Source: Streptomyces antibioticus
GTDB lineage: Bacteria > Actinomycetota > Actinomycetes > Streptomycetales > Streptomycetaceae
NCBI RefSeq assembly: GCF_001514065.1
Contig: NZ_KQ948423.1
Location: forward strand, 310,001-374,000
Direction of reading: 5' to 3'
DNA: 64,000 nt
The notes under the pieces are model-generated. The model saw nothing but the letters and a program-made list of their open reading frames with translations. It made no database searches and was not told where the DNA came from. Positions 25,989 through 34,809 of this stretch are shown here, piece by piece (position 1 is the stretch's first letter; each line of letters begins with the position of its first letter). Position numbers and translations under genes: made by a program.

Positions 25989-27226
25989 GGGCGGCTGGCC
26001 ACTCCCAGCGCCCCGCGCAACCGCTGTGCCCTGAGCACCAGCTCCAGTTCGAAGCGGCGGTCCGGGTCGTCGATCTCGGCGCCCCAGAGTTCGCGGATCT
26101 GGCGCAGGCGGTAGCGGACCGTCTGGGGGTGGACGCCGAGCCGGGCGGCGACCTCCGGGGCGCCGCCGCGGGTCTCCAGCCAGGCCAGGAGGGTTTCGGC
26201 GAGGCGGCGGCCGTGGGTGGGGCCGCAGTGGGCGAGGGGGGCCAGGCAGCGCAGGGCCAGGTCGTCGATGAGTTCCTCCGGTTGCAGGAGGACCAGCGCT
26301 TCCGTGTGCTCGGTGCAGTACAGGACCTCACCGGCCGGCAGCAGCCCGCGTTCCATGAGGCTCACCGCCGCCTCCGCCCAGCGCAGCGACTTCGCCGCGT
26401 CGGCCAGCGGGACGGGCGGGCCGATGGCGCCGGCCCAGCCGGTCAGGGCGCGGTGCAGGAGCTCGGGGCGGCCGGCGCAGTCGGGTTCGGGGACGACCAT
26501 GCGGGGCTGCTCGTACTCCATGTCGAGGAGGACGCCCTGGCCGACCGCGGGTGCCACGGCCTCGCGGGCCGGGCGCAGCAGTACGCCGACGGCGACCTTC
26601 TCGGGGAGGGTCCAGCCGATCCGGGCGGCGCGTTCGGTCAGGAGGTCGTCGGGGTCGGGCCCTCGGGGGCGTTCGGCCAACAGCAGTTCCATCAGGCCGC
26701 GTTGGAGGCGCAGGCGTTCGCCCGCCCGTCTCGCCGCCGCTTCCGCGTATCCGCGGACCGACTGGTCGACGAGGCCGTCGAGATACTCGTAGCCCGCGTC
26801 GACGAGTTCGTACATCGCGGGGGGCGGGATCTCGACGCGCTGGCCGATGTCGGCGAAGCGGCGCCAGGCGAGCCGTACGCCCATGCGGTAGATCGCCTGG
26901 AGGGAGTCCAGGCTGCGGCCGCCGAGGCCCTCGCCGCGGCCGAACTCCTGGAAGACACCGGGCGGCACGCTGGGGCGGCCCTCGGCGGTCTCCAGGTGCT
27001 GGACGAAGACCTCGATGGCGCGGCGGATGCCGACGAGGGCCATCGGTTCGCCGGACTCGTCGAGGACGACGGGCAGATGGGGGTACTCGCGGCGGATCTC
27101 GCGCAGGATCTCGTCGGCGAGTTCGGGCGCCTCGGCCATGGCGATCGCCGCGAACCGGCGCACCTGGAGGCGGGGTACGTCGAGCCAGGCCGAGCGGGAG
27201 TTGACGGTTGCCGGGCGGGCCGTCAC
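25985..27226 (-). CDS. PucR-family (CdaR-like) transcriptional regulator
   Basis: The 413-residue protein ends with the PucR C-terminal helix-turn-helix: ETLLAWLETRGGAPEVAARLGVHPQTVRYRLRQIRELWG. The N-terminal 190 residues form a helical regulatory domain (RRAIEVFVQHL, YRMGVRLAWRRFADIG) common in actinobacterial members, and the centre holds a GGDEF-like remnant. The GTG start follows GGGGAG inside the end of the upstream 50-residue gene, only 3 bp after its stop. Targets are unknown. Confidence 0.9.
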   Translation of the reverse strand: MTARPATVNSRSAWLDVPRLQVRRFAAIAMAEAPELADEILREIRREYPHLPVVLDESGEPMALVGIRRAIEVFVQHLETAEGRPSVPPGVFQEFGRGEGLGGRSLDSLQAIYRMGVRLAWRRFADIGQRVEIPPPAMYELVDAGYEYLDGLVDQSVRGYAEAAARRAGERLRLQRGLMELLLAERPRGPDPDDLLTERAARIGWTLPEKVAVGVLLRPAREAVAPAVGQGVLLDMEYEQPRMVVPEPDCAGRPELLHRALTGWAGAIGPPVPLADAAKSLRWAEAAVSLMERGLLPAGEVLYCTEHTEALVLLQPEELIDDLALRCLAPLAHCGPTHGRRLAETLLAWLETRGGAPEVAARLGVHPQTVRYRLRQIRELWGAEIDDPDRRFELELVLRAQRLRGALGVASRP

Positions 27227-27229
27227 GTC

Positions 27230-27382
27230 TCAACTCCCCTGGCCCGCTTGCTCGTACGTGATCAAGGGGGTGTTGGGCTGGTCGGGCGTGGCGTCGAGCA
27301 GGGCGACGATGCCGAGCGCGGCACCCACGGCGAGCACGGCGGCGGCCGCGACGGTCAGTGCGGCGGCGAGCAGTCTGGACAT
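27230..27382 (-). CDS. 50-residue single-helix membrane peptide (DUF2613-like)
   Basis: A short open frame encodes MSRLLAAALTVAAAAVLAVG followed by more Ala/Leu/Val, then a polar tail ATPDQPNTPLITYEQAGQGS. It has one transmembrane helix with a short C-terminal tail. This resembles DUF2613 proteins, small membrane proteins of actinobacteria without known function. It is the first gene of a two-gene unit with the PucR regulator, whose start lies 3 bp beyond its stop. It is divergent from the DUF3068 gene. Confidence 0.65.
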   Translation of the reverse strand: MSRLLAAALTVAAAAVLAVGAALGIVALLDATPDQPNTPLITYEQAGQGS

Positions 27383-27472
27383 CGCAGGGTCAGCCTCTCA
27401 GTGGCTCTCTTCCGGCGGTTGTCCCCACCCCGGCGTCCCACCCTGTCGGTCCGCCCCAGTGTCGACATGAGA

Positions 27473-27501
27473 TTGACACCACGTCAAGACGCCTCTACGG
27501 T
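27473..27501 (+). promoter_or_regulatory. Strong vegetative promoter of the DUF3068 gene
   Basis: TTGACA (27473-27478) and TACGGT (27496-27501) are separated by exactly 17 bp, matching the housekeeping sigma consensus of Streptomyces. Transcription would start near 27508, about 49 bp before the ATG at 27557. Confidence 0.7.
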
Positions 27502-27556
27502 TCCCGGCCCATAGAGCGGCCCGAACTCCGTAACCTCACGCCCCTGGAGTGCCCGG

Positions 27557-28534
27557 ATGCGCCGTACAGCCTCACCACTCTCCCTGATTCTGCTGGGACT
27601 CGGCACGTTCCTGCTGGTCCTGGCGCCCCTGCTGGCGTGGTACGTGACCCCGCGGGCCGCCGTGAACCCGATCGACATCGACCAGACCGCCGTCTACAAG
27701 GGCACCGGCAGCGTCTTCGACACCGACAAGGTCGAGACCGTGCCCGGCCAGGAGATCACCGTCACCCAGCGGGTGCGCGGCAACGTCGAGGACAGCGAGC
27801 GCAGCGGCGACGCGGTCTGGGACGTGACGACCACGGTCGACACCGACAAGTCGCTGCCGGCCGCCGATCCGCACGACGCGCTGGAGTTCATCCCGCACCG
27901 CTGGGTGATGAACCGCAGGACGACCAAGCCGGTGCACTGCTGCGGCGAGAAGCCGTACATCGAGGGTGAGGCGTATCTGAAGTTCCCCTTCGACGTGCAG
28001 AAACGCTCGTACCAGTGGTGGGACAACTCCCTGGGATCGACCGTCGTGTTGACCTACCGGGACACCAAGAAGATCCAGGGGTACACGGGTTACCGGTTCA
28101 CCGGCACGGTCGCCCCGGCGAAGGTCGGCACCCGGCTGGTGCCGGGCACGATCGTCGGCCTGAAGAACCAGCCGCAGGTGCTGGCCGAGGAGTGGTACTC
28201 CAACCACGGCATCGAGCTGGTCGTCGACCAGCGCACCGGCCGGGTGATCTACGCGCAGGTCGGCCCCAAGCGCACGCTGCGGGCGCCGGGTTCGAAGAAG
28301 GACGCGGTGGTGCTGCTGGACAGCGAGAGGATCGCGTTCACCACGGCGACGCAGCAGGAGGCCGTACGGCTGGCCAAGCGGGACAGCGGGCAGCTGAAGG
28401 CGATCGGCGTGACGGTGCCGATCGGGGCGGCTGTGGGCGGGTTCGTCCTGGTGGTGGCTGGTTCCGTTTTGTTGGTACGGGGGAGGCGGCATCCCGGTAA
28501 TTCCGATACGCCCGATCCCACGCTCACGATGTGA
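27557..28534 (+). CDS. DUF3068 membrane-anchored extracytoplasmic protein
   Basis: The 325-residue protein has an N-terminal transmembrane helix (LSLILLGLGTFLLVLAPLLA), a large extracytoplasmic region with RWVMNRRTTKPVHCCGEKP and GYTGYRFTGTV, and a second helix near residue 290 followed by a short cytosolic tail. This is the DUF3068 architecture, related in arrangement to porin- or envelope-associated proteins of actinobacteria (mycobacterial homologues occur near envelope genes). A CC pair could bind metal or form a disulfide. It has its own strong promoter and precedes the envelope-polysaccharide gene set by 200 bp. Function is unknown. Confidence 0.88.
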   Translation: MRRTASPLSLILLGLGTFLLVLAPLLAWYVTPRAAVNPIDIDQTAVYKGTGSVFDTDKVETVPGQEITVTQRVRGNVEDSERSGDAVWDVTTTVDTDKSLPAADPHDALEFIPHRWVMNRRTTKPVHCCGEKPYIEGEAYLKFPFDVQKRSYQWWDNSLGSTVVLTYRDTKKIQGYTGYRFTGTVAPAKVGTRLVPGTIVGLKNQPQVLAEEWYSNHGIELVVDQRTGRVIYAQVGPKRTLRAPGSKKDAVVLLDSERIAFTTATQQEAVRLAKRDSGQLKAIGVTVPIGAAVGGFVLVVAGSVLLVRGRRHPGNSDTPDPTLTM

Positions 28535-28733
28535 CGTGACGTCAGCTCTAACAAGCCCGGAAATTGTCATCCCCGTGAGTAGCAATGAGGAACGGGTGGG
28601 CGAAAACTGTCCACCCCCACCCGAGCACAGTCCGCCCACAACCCCCTCGTAGGAAGCACTCAAATCCCCCACAGGAACGTAAAGCACCGCCCCACGCTTC
28701 GAGTTCCGCACCCTGAGACGAGTTGGAGCACGC

Positions 28734-29885
28734 ATGCCCCAGCACGTGCCTTCGTCGCTGCGCGCCGCGCACCCCGCGGCATCGCAGCACCCCTCGGCGC
28801 TCCCCCCACCTCCGCGCCGAATCGTTTTCCTCGCCCATCGTGACCTGGGCAACCCGGCCGCCGGGGGCTCCGAGCTCCTGGTGGACCGGCTCGCCGACGG
28901 CCTCACCCGTCTCGGCCACCAGGTCACCCTGCTGTGCGGCGGTCCCGCGTCGTACCGCGACTACCGGGTCGTCTCCGCGGGCGGCGAGCTCGGTCATTTT
29001 CTGCGCGCCCGCTCCGCCTTCTCCCGTCAGGTCGGCGACTGCGATCTGCTGGTCGAGGTCTGCAACGGGATGCCGTACTTCGCGCCCGTCTGGCACCGCG
29101 GTCCCACGCTGTGCCTGGTCAACCACGTCCACACCGACCTGTGGAACATGCGGTTCGGCGGGCCGATGGCCCCGGCCGCGCGGCTCGGCCGAAGACTCGA
29201 ACACTGGGCGCTGACCGGTGCGCAGCGCCGGGGTCTGCTGGTGGCCGTGTCGCCGTCCACGGCGCAGGCGCTCCGCGGGATCGGCGTGGAGCGTGATCGT
29301 ATTCGTGTCGTCCACAACGGGGTCGAGGAGCCGGGGCCGCGGGCCGACCGGTCGCCCGAGCCGCTGTTCGTCGCCGTCGGCCGGCTGGTCGAGTACAAGC
29401 GGATCGATCTGCTGTTGCGGCTGTGGGAGCGGGTGCGTCCCGTGACCGGCGGGCGGCTCGTCATCGTCGGGGACGGTCCTGAACGGGAGCGGCTGGAGCA
29501 ACTCGCCGGTCCTGGAGTGGAGTTCAGAGGTCATGTCTCCGAGGCCGAGAAGCACCGGCTGCTGTGCGAGGCGTGGATGCTGATGCATCCGTCGGCGGTG
29601 GAGGGGTGGGGGCTGGTCGTGACCGAGGCCGCCACGCGCGAGACACCGACGATCGCCTTCGACGTGCCCGGACTTCGGGATTCCGTCGTGGACGGGGAGA
29701 CGGGTGTGCTGGCGCGGGGGGAGTCCTCGTTCGCCGCCGCCTGGTGCACGCTCGCGCTGTCCGGTGAGCGGCGGGAGTTGATGGGCAAGGCTGCTCGGGA
29801 ACATGCGGCGCGCTATCGCTGGGATCGGACGGTCAGACAGTTTCGGGCTGTTGCTGCGGAGGCGGTGAGGGGCTGGGGGCCGTGA
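28734..29885 (+). CDS. GT4-family glycosyltransferase
   Basis: The 383-residue protein is a GT-B fold retaining glycosyltransferase. The N-terminal half has GNPAAGGSELLVDRLADGL and the acceptor region. The C-terminal half has VAVGRLVEYKRIDLLLRLW, VGDGPERERL, GHVSEAEKHRLL and the donor-binding EGWGLVVTEAA, with the EX7E motif of family 4. It is cytoplasmic, probably using an NDP- or lipid-linked sugar. It is the first of nine genes that overlap or nearly touch up to 39552, most sharing ATGA or GTGA junctions. Role: assembly of a cell-surface glycan. Confidence 0.93.
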   Translation: MPQHVPSSLRAAHPAASQHPSALPPPPRRIVFLAHRDLGNPAAGGSELLVDRLADGLTRLGHQVTLLCGGPASYRDYRVVSAGGELGHFLRARSAFSRQVGDCDLLVEVCNGMPYFAPVWHRGPTLCLVNHVHTDLWNMRFGGPMAPAARLGRRLEHWALTGAQRRGLLVAVSPSTAQALRGIGVERDRIRVVHNGVEEPGPRADRSPEPLFVAVGRLVEYKRIDLLLRLWERVRPVTGGRLVIVGDGPERERLEQLAGPGVEFRGHVSEAEKHRLLCEAWMLMHPSAVEGWGLVVTEAATRETPTIAFDVPGLRDSVVDGETGVLARGESSFAAAWCTLALSGERRELMGKAAREHAARYRWDRTVRQFRAVAAEAVRGWGP

Positions 29886-30667
29886 GGCGGCTGCGGGTGC
29901 ATCGTGGCTGGTCGCGCAGTTCCCCGCGCCCCTATCCCGGCATCAAGGACCCCTCGTTTCGACGATCCGTTGCCCTTTTTCGCGCCTTCCTGCATGAGCA
30001 GGATGATCCCGACCACTGCTACTCCCTCCTCGCCCGCGACTCCGTCAACCAAGTGGAGGCCTACGACGGCCCCGTCGCCGGCCGGACCGTCGTCGACGTC
30101 GGGGGCGGCAGCGGGTGCTTCACCGCGGAGTTCCGGCGGCGCGGCGCCCACGCCTACCTCTTCGAACCCGACGTACAGGAACTCGGGGACAAGCCGCCCG
30201 ACGGGGCCGTGATCGCCGACGGGTATCTGCTGCCGTTGTACGACGGGGTCGCGGACGTCACCTTCTCCTCCAACGTCCTCGAACACGTCGCCGATCCGCA
30301 GACCTTCGTCAGTGAGCTGGTACGCGTGACGCGGCCCGGCGGGCTGATCTATCTGTCGTTCACCAACTGGCTGTCCCCGTGGGGCGGTCACGAGTGGGCG
30401 CCCTGGCACTATCTGGGCGCCGAGCGGGCCCGGGCCCGTTATCGGCGCCGTACCGGCAGGGCCGCGAAGCACACCCTCGGCGAGAACCTGTTCGCCGTGC
30501 ACATCGGCCCCACCCTGCGGCAGGTGCGCGCCCGTGACGACGTCAGGGTCGTCTCGGCGCGCTCCCGCTACTGGCCGTTCCTCGCCGAGACCGTGGTGAA
30601 GGCGCCCGGTGTCCGCGAAGTGGCCACCTGGAACCTCCTCCTCATCCTCCGGCGGTGTCCACCATGA
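29882..30667 (+). CDS. Class I SAM-dependent methyltransferase
   Basis: The 261-residue protein has SAM motif I VVDVGGGSGCF, motif II YLFEPDV, FSSNVLEHV and VTRPGGLIYLSFTN, typical of small-molecule or sugar methyltransferases. The GTG start overlaps the GT4 stop by 4 nt. Bases 29911-29933, coding for part of GWSRSSPRPYPG, are an exact copy of a dispersed intergenic repeat, so the N-terminus was probably altered by repeat insertion between HRGWSR and YPGIKDP. It likely O-methylates a sugar or lipid-linked intermediate of the envelope glycan. Confidence 0.88.
   Translation: MRRLRVHRGWSRSSPRPYPGIKDPSFRRSVALFRAFLHEQDDPDHCYSLLARDSVNQVEAYDGPVAGRTVVDVGGGSGCFTAEFRRRGAHAYLFEPDVQELGDKPPDGAVIADGYLLPLYDGVADVTFSSNVLEHVADPQTFVSELVRVTRPGGLIYLSFTNWLSPWGGHEWAPWHYLGAERARARYRRRTGRAAKHTLGENLFAVHIGPTLRQVRARDDVRVVSARSRYWPFLAETVVKAPGVREVATWNLLLILRRCPP
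29911..29933 (+). repeat. Dispersed Streptomyces repeat, copy 2, inside coding sequence
   Basis: This is identical over 23 nt to the copies at 20655-20677 and 40824-40846. It sits 29 nt inside the methyltransferase reading frame and keeps it open. Confidence 0.85.
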
Positions 30668-33600
30668 CGACATCCACGGTCCAGGCCCCTCCTCCGGCCG
30701 CCGTCCCCTCCACCGCGCGCATGTCGGGCCCGCCGGAGGGCCCGCGGTCACGTCGGTGGCTGGTGGGGTTCTGGGCCGTGGTGTTCGTCCTGTTGCTGGC
30801 GGTGCATCCGGGACGGCAGACCTTCGACACCAAGCTGGGTGTGACCGTCGACCCCGGGCGGTTCTTCGACGATCTCGGGCAGCTGTGGCAGGACCAGGGG
30901 TCCTTCGGCGGGATCTCCGACCAGTACACCGGCTATCTGTGGCCGATGCTGCCGTTCTACTGGCTGGCCCACGCCGTACGGCTGCCGGTGTGGCTGGCGG
31001 AGCGGCTGTGGCTGTCGCTGATCGTGTCGGTCGCCTTCTGGAGCGCGCTGCGGCTCGCGGAGCGGCTGCGGATCGGGAGCCCGTCCTCCCGGCTGCTCGC
31101 CGCGCTCGCGTACGCGCTCTGGCCGGTCTTCACCATCGTCATCGGGTCGACGTCCGCCGCCGCGCTGCCCGGCGCGTTCCTGCCCTGGGTGCTGCTGCCG
31201 CTGACGGACGAGCGGTACAGCGCGCGGGTCGCCGCCGTGCGGTCGGCGCTGGTCATCCCCTTCATGGGCGGCGTGAACGCGGCCGCCACCCTCGCCTCCC
31301 TGCTGCCGGTGGGCCTGTATCTGCTCACCCGGCCCGCCGGGCCGCGGCAGAGAAAGCTGCTCGCCTGGTGGACGCCCGGCGTGATCCTGGCGACCGCCTG
31401 GTGGTGGATCCCGCTGCTGCTGCTCGGCGTCTACGGGGAGAACTTCCTGCCGTACGTCGAGAGCGCGCAGACCACGACCGAGACCATGTCGGCGACCGAG
31501 GCGCTGCGCGGCGCCGGGAACTGGGTCGCCTATCTGCACTTCGGTGAGGCGTGGCTGCCGGCCGGCTGGACGGTCGCGTCGTCGGTGATCGTGATCCTGT
31601 GCTCGGCGCTGGCCGCCGGGCTGGGGCTCGCGGGCCTGGCGCGGCGGGATCTGCCGGAGCGGCGCTGGCTGACGCTGACGGTGATCGTCGCCGCGCTGAT
31701 CCTGCTCGCCGGGTACGGCGGCGGGTTCGGGGCGCCCTTCCACGGGGTCGTGCAGGACTGGCTGAACGGGGGACTCGCGCCCTTCCGGAACATCTACAAG
31801 TTCCAGACCGGGCTCGCCCTGGCCCTGGTGCTGGGGCTCGCCCATCTCGTCGGGGTCGCCGCCGAGACGCGCGGGGCCCGGCCGGTACGGGGGCGGCGGT
31901 TCGCCCCGCTGGTGGCCGCCGTGCTGATCCTGCCGGGACTGATGTGGCCGTACCTCAACGGGTCGATCCTGAACCCGGGTTCCTTCCAGGAGATCCCCAA
32001 GTACTGGAAGTCGACGGCGACCTGGCTGGAGAAGTTCTCGCCCGACTCCCGTGCGCTCGTCGTCCCGGCGACCGCGCACGGCATCTACACCTGGGGCTCG
32101 ACCATCGACCAGCCCCTCGACGTGGTCGCCAAGTCCCGCTGGGCGCAACGCGATTACGTCCCGTTCGGCACGGCCGGCAACCGGCGGGCCATGGACGCCG
32201 TGGAGGACGCCCTGACCAGCGGGGTCGAGGTTCCCGGGCTCGCCGACTTCCTGGCCCGCTCCGGCATCCGGTACGTCGTCGTCCGCAACGACCTCGACCC
32301 CGACCAGATCGGCTCCGTGCCGACGACCGTCGTCAAGCGGACCCTGGAGCAGTCCGGGTACAAGCGGGTCATCGGCTACGGGCCGATCATGACCGGCGGC
32401 CGGATCGTGCACGACGCCCCGCTCGCCGTCGAGGGGCTGTACCCGAGGCAGCGGGCGGTGGAGATCTACATGCCGCCCGACGGGACGCAGAACCCCGGGC
32501 ACGCGGGCCTGCTGCCCGTGGCCGACACCGCCACCGTCTCCGGCGGCCCCGAGTCCCTGCTGCCGCTCGCCTCCGAGCTGCGCGGCCGGGCGACCGTCCT
32601 GACCGGCGACAACCACCCCGGGCTCGGCACGCCCCAGCTCCAGATCACCGGCGACGGACTGCGCCGCGCCGACACCCGGTTCGGGCTGGTCAACTCCAAC
32701 ACGTCGTACACGTACACCAGTGACGAGCGCAACGCACCGGACGCCTCCGAGGACGCCGGGGAGAAACCGCACCAGATCCTGCCCACCACGGGCCTCGACC
32801 ACCAGACGGTCGCGCAACTGCGCGGCGCGCGCTCGGTGACGGCGTCCTCGTACGGCAACTGGCTTTTCCATCTCCCGCAGTTCGACCCCGTCAACGCCTT
32901 CGACGGCAACCCCGACACCGCGTGGGTGGAGGGCTCGCTGGGCTCGGCGGACGGGCAGTGGCTGCGGATCGGGTTCTCGGACGACGCGTACGACATGCCG
33001 TCGTCGTTCAAGGTGACGCCGCTGCCGCAGGAGAGCGTGCGCGCGGCGCCGACCAAGGTGCGGGTGGAGACCGAGAACGGCTCGCGGACCAGCTTCCTGC
33101 GCCCCGACGGCATGACGCAGAGCGTCAAGGCACCGACCGGGCCGACGAGTTGGATGAAGCTGACCATCCTCGACTCCGTCGAGCGCCGCTCCGGGCTGCT
33201 GGGCGCGGGCTTCTCCGAGATCGGCCTGCCGGACGTGCAGGTGACCCGGCTCCTCCGGCTGCCCACGGACGCCGAGGACACCGACGCGGGCGCGGACCTC
33301 ATCTCCCTGCACCGCGCGGCCGACGGCACGGAGGCCGGCCTGCACCGCCGCTTCGCCACGGCCACAGCGGGGACGTACGAGGTGAAGGCGAGCGCGACCA
33401 CCGTGCCGGGCGCGGAGCTCGACAAGCTGCTGTACGAGGTCGCCCCCGACCAGGACGACCGCATCGTCGCCACCGCCGACTCCACCGCGGCCCTCGGCAC
33501 CGGACTGTCGGCCCGCAACCTCACCGACGGCGACCTGACCACCGCCTGGATCGCGGGCGACCGCCCCACCATCCACCTCAGCTGGGACGGCGAACAACCG

Positions 33601-34809
33601 GTGAGCGAACTGGTACTGGCCCCCGCCGGAGGCCTGGCCACCCGCCCCACCGAGGTCGCCATCAGCTCCCCGGACGGCTCGACGACCGCCGGCGTCGACG
33701 AGAACGGCTGGGTCCGCTTCCCGGCCATCACCACCGACCGCCTCGACATCACCATCACCGACACGGCCCCGGTCACCCTCTACAACCCGGTCGTCGACGA
33801 GAATCTGCGCCTCCCGGTGGGCCTGACCGAGGCCTACATCCCGTCCCTCGACCAGTACCGCACGCCCCAGCCCCGCGACACCCGCACGTTCTCCCTCCCC
33901 TGCGGTGAGGGACCCGTGGTGTCGGTGGACGGCGAGCTGTACCGGACCAGCGTGAAGGGCACGGTGGCGGACCTGCGCGAGCGCCGCCCGGTGTCCGTGA
34001 CGCTCTGCCAGGAAGGCCGCTCCGACCCTGAGTTGGACCTGTCGGCCGGCGCCCACCGCGTCGAGGGCGGCGACGCCGGACCCCTGACCCTCACCGACCT
34101 GACCCTGACCCGCGGCACGGTCACCGAACCCACCCCGGCCGGCCGGGACCTGAAGATACGGGACTGGCTCGGCGACCGCCGCGAGGTCACGGTCGGCTCG
34201 GGCGCGGCCACCTATCTGACGACGTACGAGAACTTCAACGACGGCTGGAAGGCCACGCTGAACGGCAAGGAGCTGTCGTCGGTACGGCTCGACGGCTGGC
34301 AGCAGGGCTGGCGCATCCCGGCCGGAGCGGGCGGCACGGTCAAGCTGTCGTACGAACCGGCGGTGACCTACGACGGTGCCCTCATCGGCAGTGGTGTGGC
34401 GCTGCTGCTCCTGCTGGGCCTCGCCCTGTGGCGGCGGCACGCCCCCAACCCCGACGAGCCGCAGCCGGTGGCGCCACCGCCCGGGCTGTGGCTGGGGACG
34501 GTCGCGCTGACGGTGGTGGGCGTGGTGATCGCCGGCTGGTTCGCCCTGCTGGTCCCGGCACTGGCGCTGCTCGCGTACCGACGGCATGCCTGGCTGGTCC
34601 CGATCGCGTTCGTGGCCCTCGCGGGGGCGGGGATCGCGGCGGCGACGGGGGCCGGTGAGCCGGTGGCGATGGGCGAGGGGGCGTTCAGCCGGGCCGCCCA
34701 ACTGCTGGCGCTGATCGGGTTGTTCGCGGCGGTGGTGAGCGTGCGCGAGCCGGATTCGCAGGCTCCGACACGGCAGTTGCCCAGGGTCGAGGGGGGAGAG
34801 AAGACGTGA
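30664..34809 (+). CDS. AftD-like alpha-(1->3)-arabinofuranosyltransferase (DUF3367)
   Basis: This 1381-residue GT-C enzyme has about ten transmembrane helices in the first 460 residues, an extracytoplasmic DUF3367 region and jelly-roll carbohydrate-binding modules of F5/8 type (VNAFDGNPDTAWVEGSLGS; NLTDGDLTTAWIAGDR). Four helices close the C-terminus. The mycobacterial homologue AftD adds arabinofuranose from decaprenyl-phosphoarabinose to arabinan. Streptomyces lacks mycolyl-arabinogalactan, so the acceptor is presumably another surface or teichoic-type glycan. ATG 30664 shares an ATGA overlap with the methyltransferase; GTG 30655 is an alternative. Confidence 0.9.
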   Translation: MTTSTVQAPPPAAVPSTARMSGPPEGPRSRRWLVGFWAVVFVLLLAVHPGRQTFDTKLGVTVDPGRFFDDLGQLWQDQGSFGGISDQYTGYLWPMLPFYWLAHAVRLPVWLAERLWLSLIVSVAFWSALRLAERLRIGSPSSRLLAALAYALWPVFTIVIGSTSAAALPGAFLPWVLLPLTDERYSARVAAVRSALVIPFMGGVNAAATLASLLPVGLYLLTRPAGPRQRKLLAWWTPGVILATAWWWIPLLLLGVYGENFLPYVESAQTTTETMSATEALRGAGNWVAYLHFGEAWLPAGWTVASSVIVILCSALAAGLGLAGLARRDLPERRWLTLTVIVAALILLAGYGGGFGAPFHGVVQDWLNGGLAPFRNIYKFQTGLALALVLGLAHLVGVAAETRGARPVRGRRFAPLVAAVLILPGLMWPYLNGSILNPGSFQEIPKYWKSTATWLEKFSPDSRALVVPATAHGIYTWGSTIDQPLDVVAKSRWAQRDYVPFGTAGNRRAMDAVEDALTSGVEVPGLADFLARSGIRYVVVRNDLDPDQIGSVPTTVVKRTLEQSGYKRVIGYGPIMTGGRIVHDAPLAVEGLYPRQRAVEIYMPPDGTQNPGHAGLLPVADTATVSGGPESLLPLASELRGRATVLTGDNHPGLGTPQLQITGDGLRRADTRFGLVNSNTSYTYTSDERNAPDASEDAGEKPHQILPTTGLDHQTVAQLRGARSVTASSYGNWLFHLPQFDPVNAFDGNPDTAWVEGSLGSADGQWLRIGFSDDAYDMPSSFKVTPLPQESVRAAPTKVRVETENGSRTSFLRPDGMTQSVKAPTGPTSWMKLTILDSVERRSGLLGAGFSEIGLPDVQVTRLLRLPTDAEDTDAGADLISLHRAADGTEAGLHRRFATATAGTYEVKASATTVPGAELDKLLYEVAPDQDDRIVATADSTAALGTGLSARNLTDGDLTTAWIAGDRPTIHLSWDGEQPVSELVLAPAGGLATRPTEVAISSPDGSTTAGVDENGWVRFPAITTDRLDITITDTAPVTLYNPVVDENLRLPVGLTEAYIPSLDQYRTPQPRDTRTFSLPCGEGPVVSVDGELYRTSVKGTVADLRERRPVSVTLCQEGRSDPELDLSAGAHRVEGGDAGPLTLTDLTLTRGTVTEPTPAGRDLKIRDWLGDRREVTVGSGAATYLTTYENFNDGWKATLNGKELSSVRLDGWQQGWRIPAGAGGTVKLSYEPAVTYDGALIGSGVALLLLLGLALWRRHAPNPDEPQPVAPPPGLWLGTVALTVVGVVIAGWFALLVPALALLAYRRHAWLVPIAFVALAGAGIAAATGAGEPVAMGEGAFSRAAQLLALIGLFAAVVSVREPDSQAPTRQLPRVEGGEKT

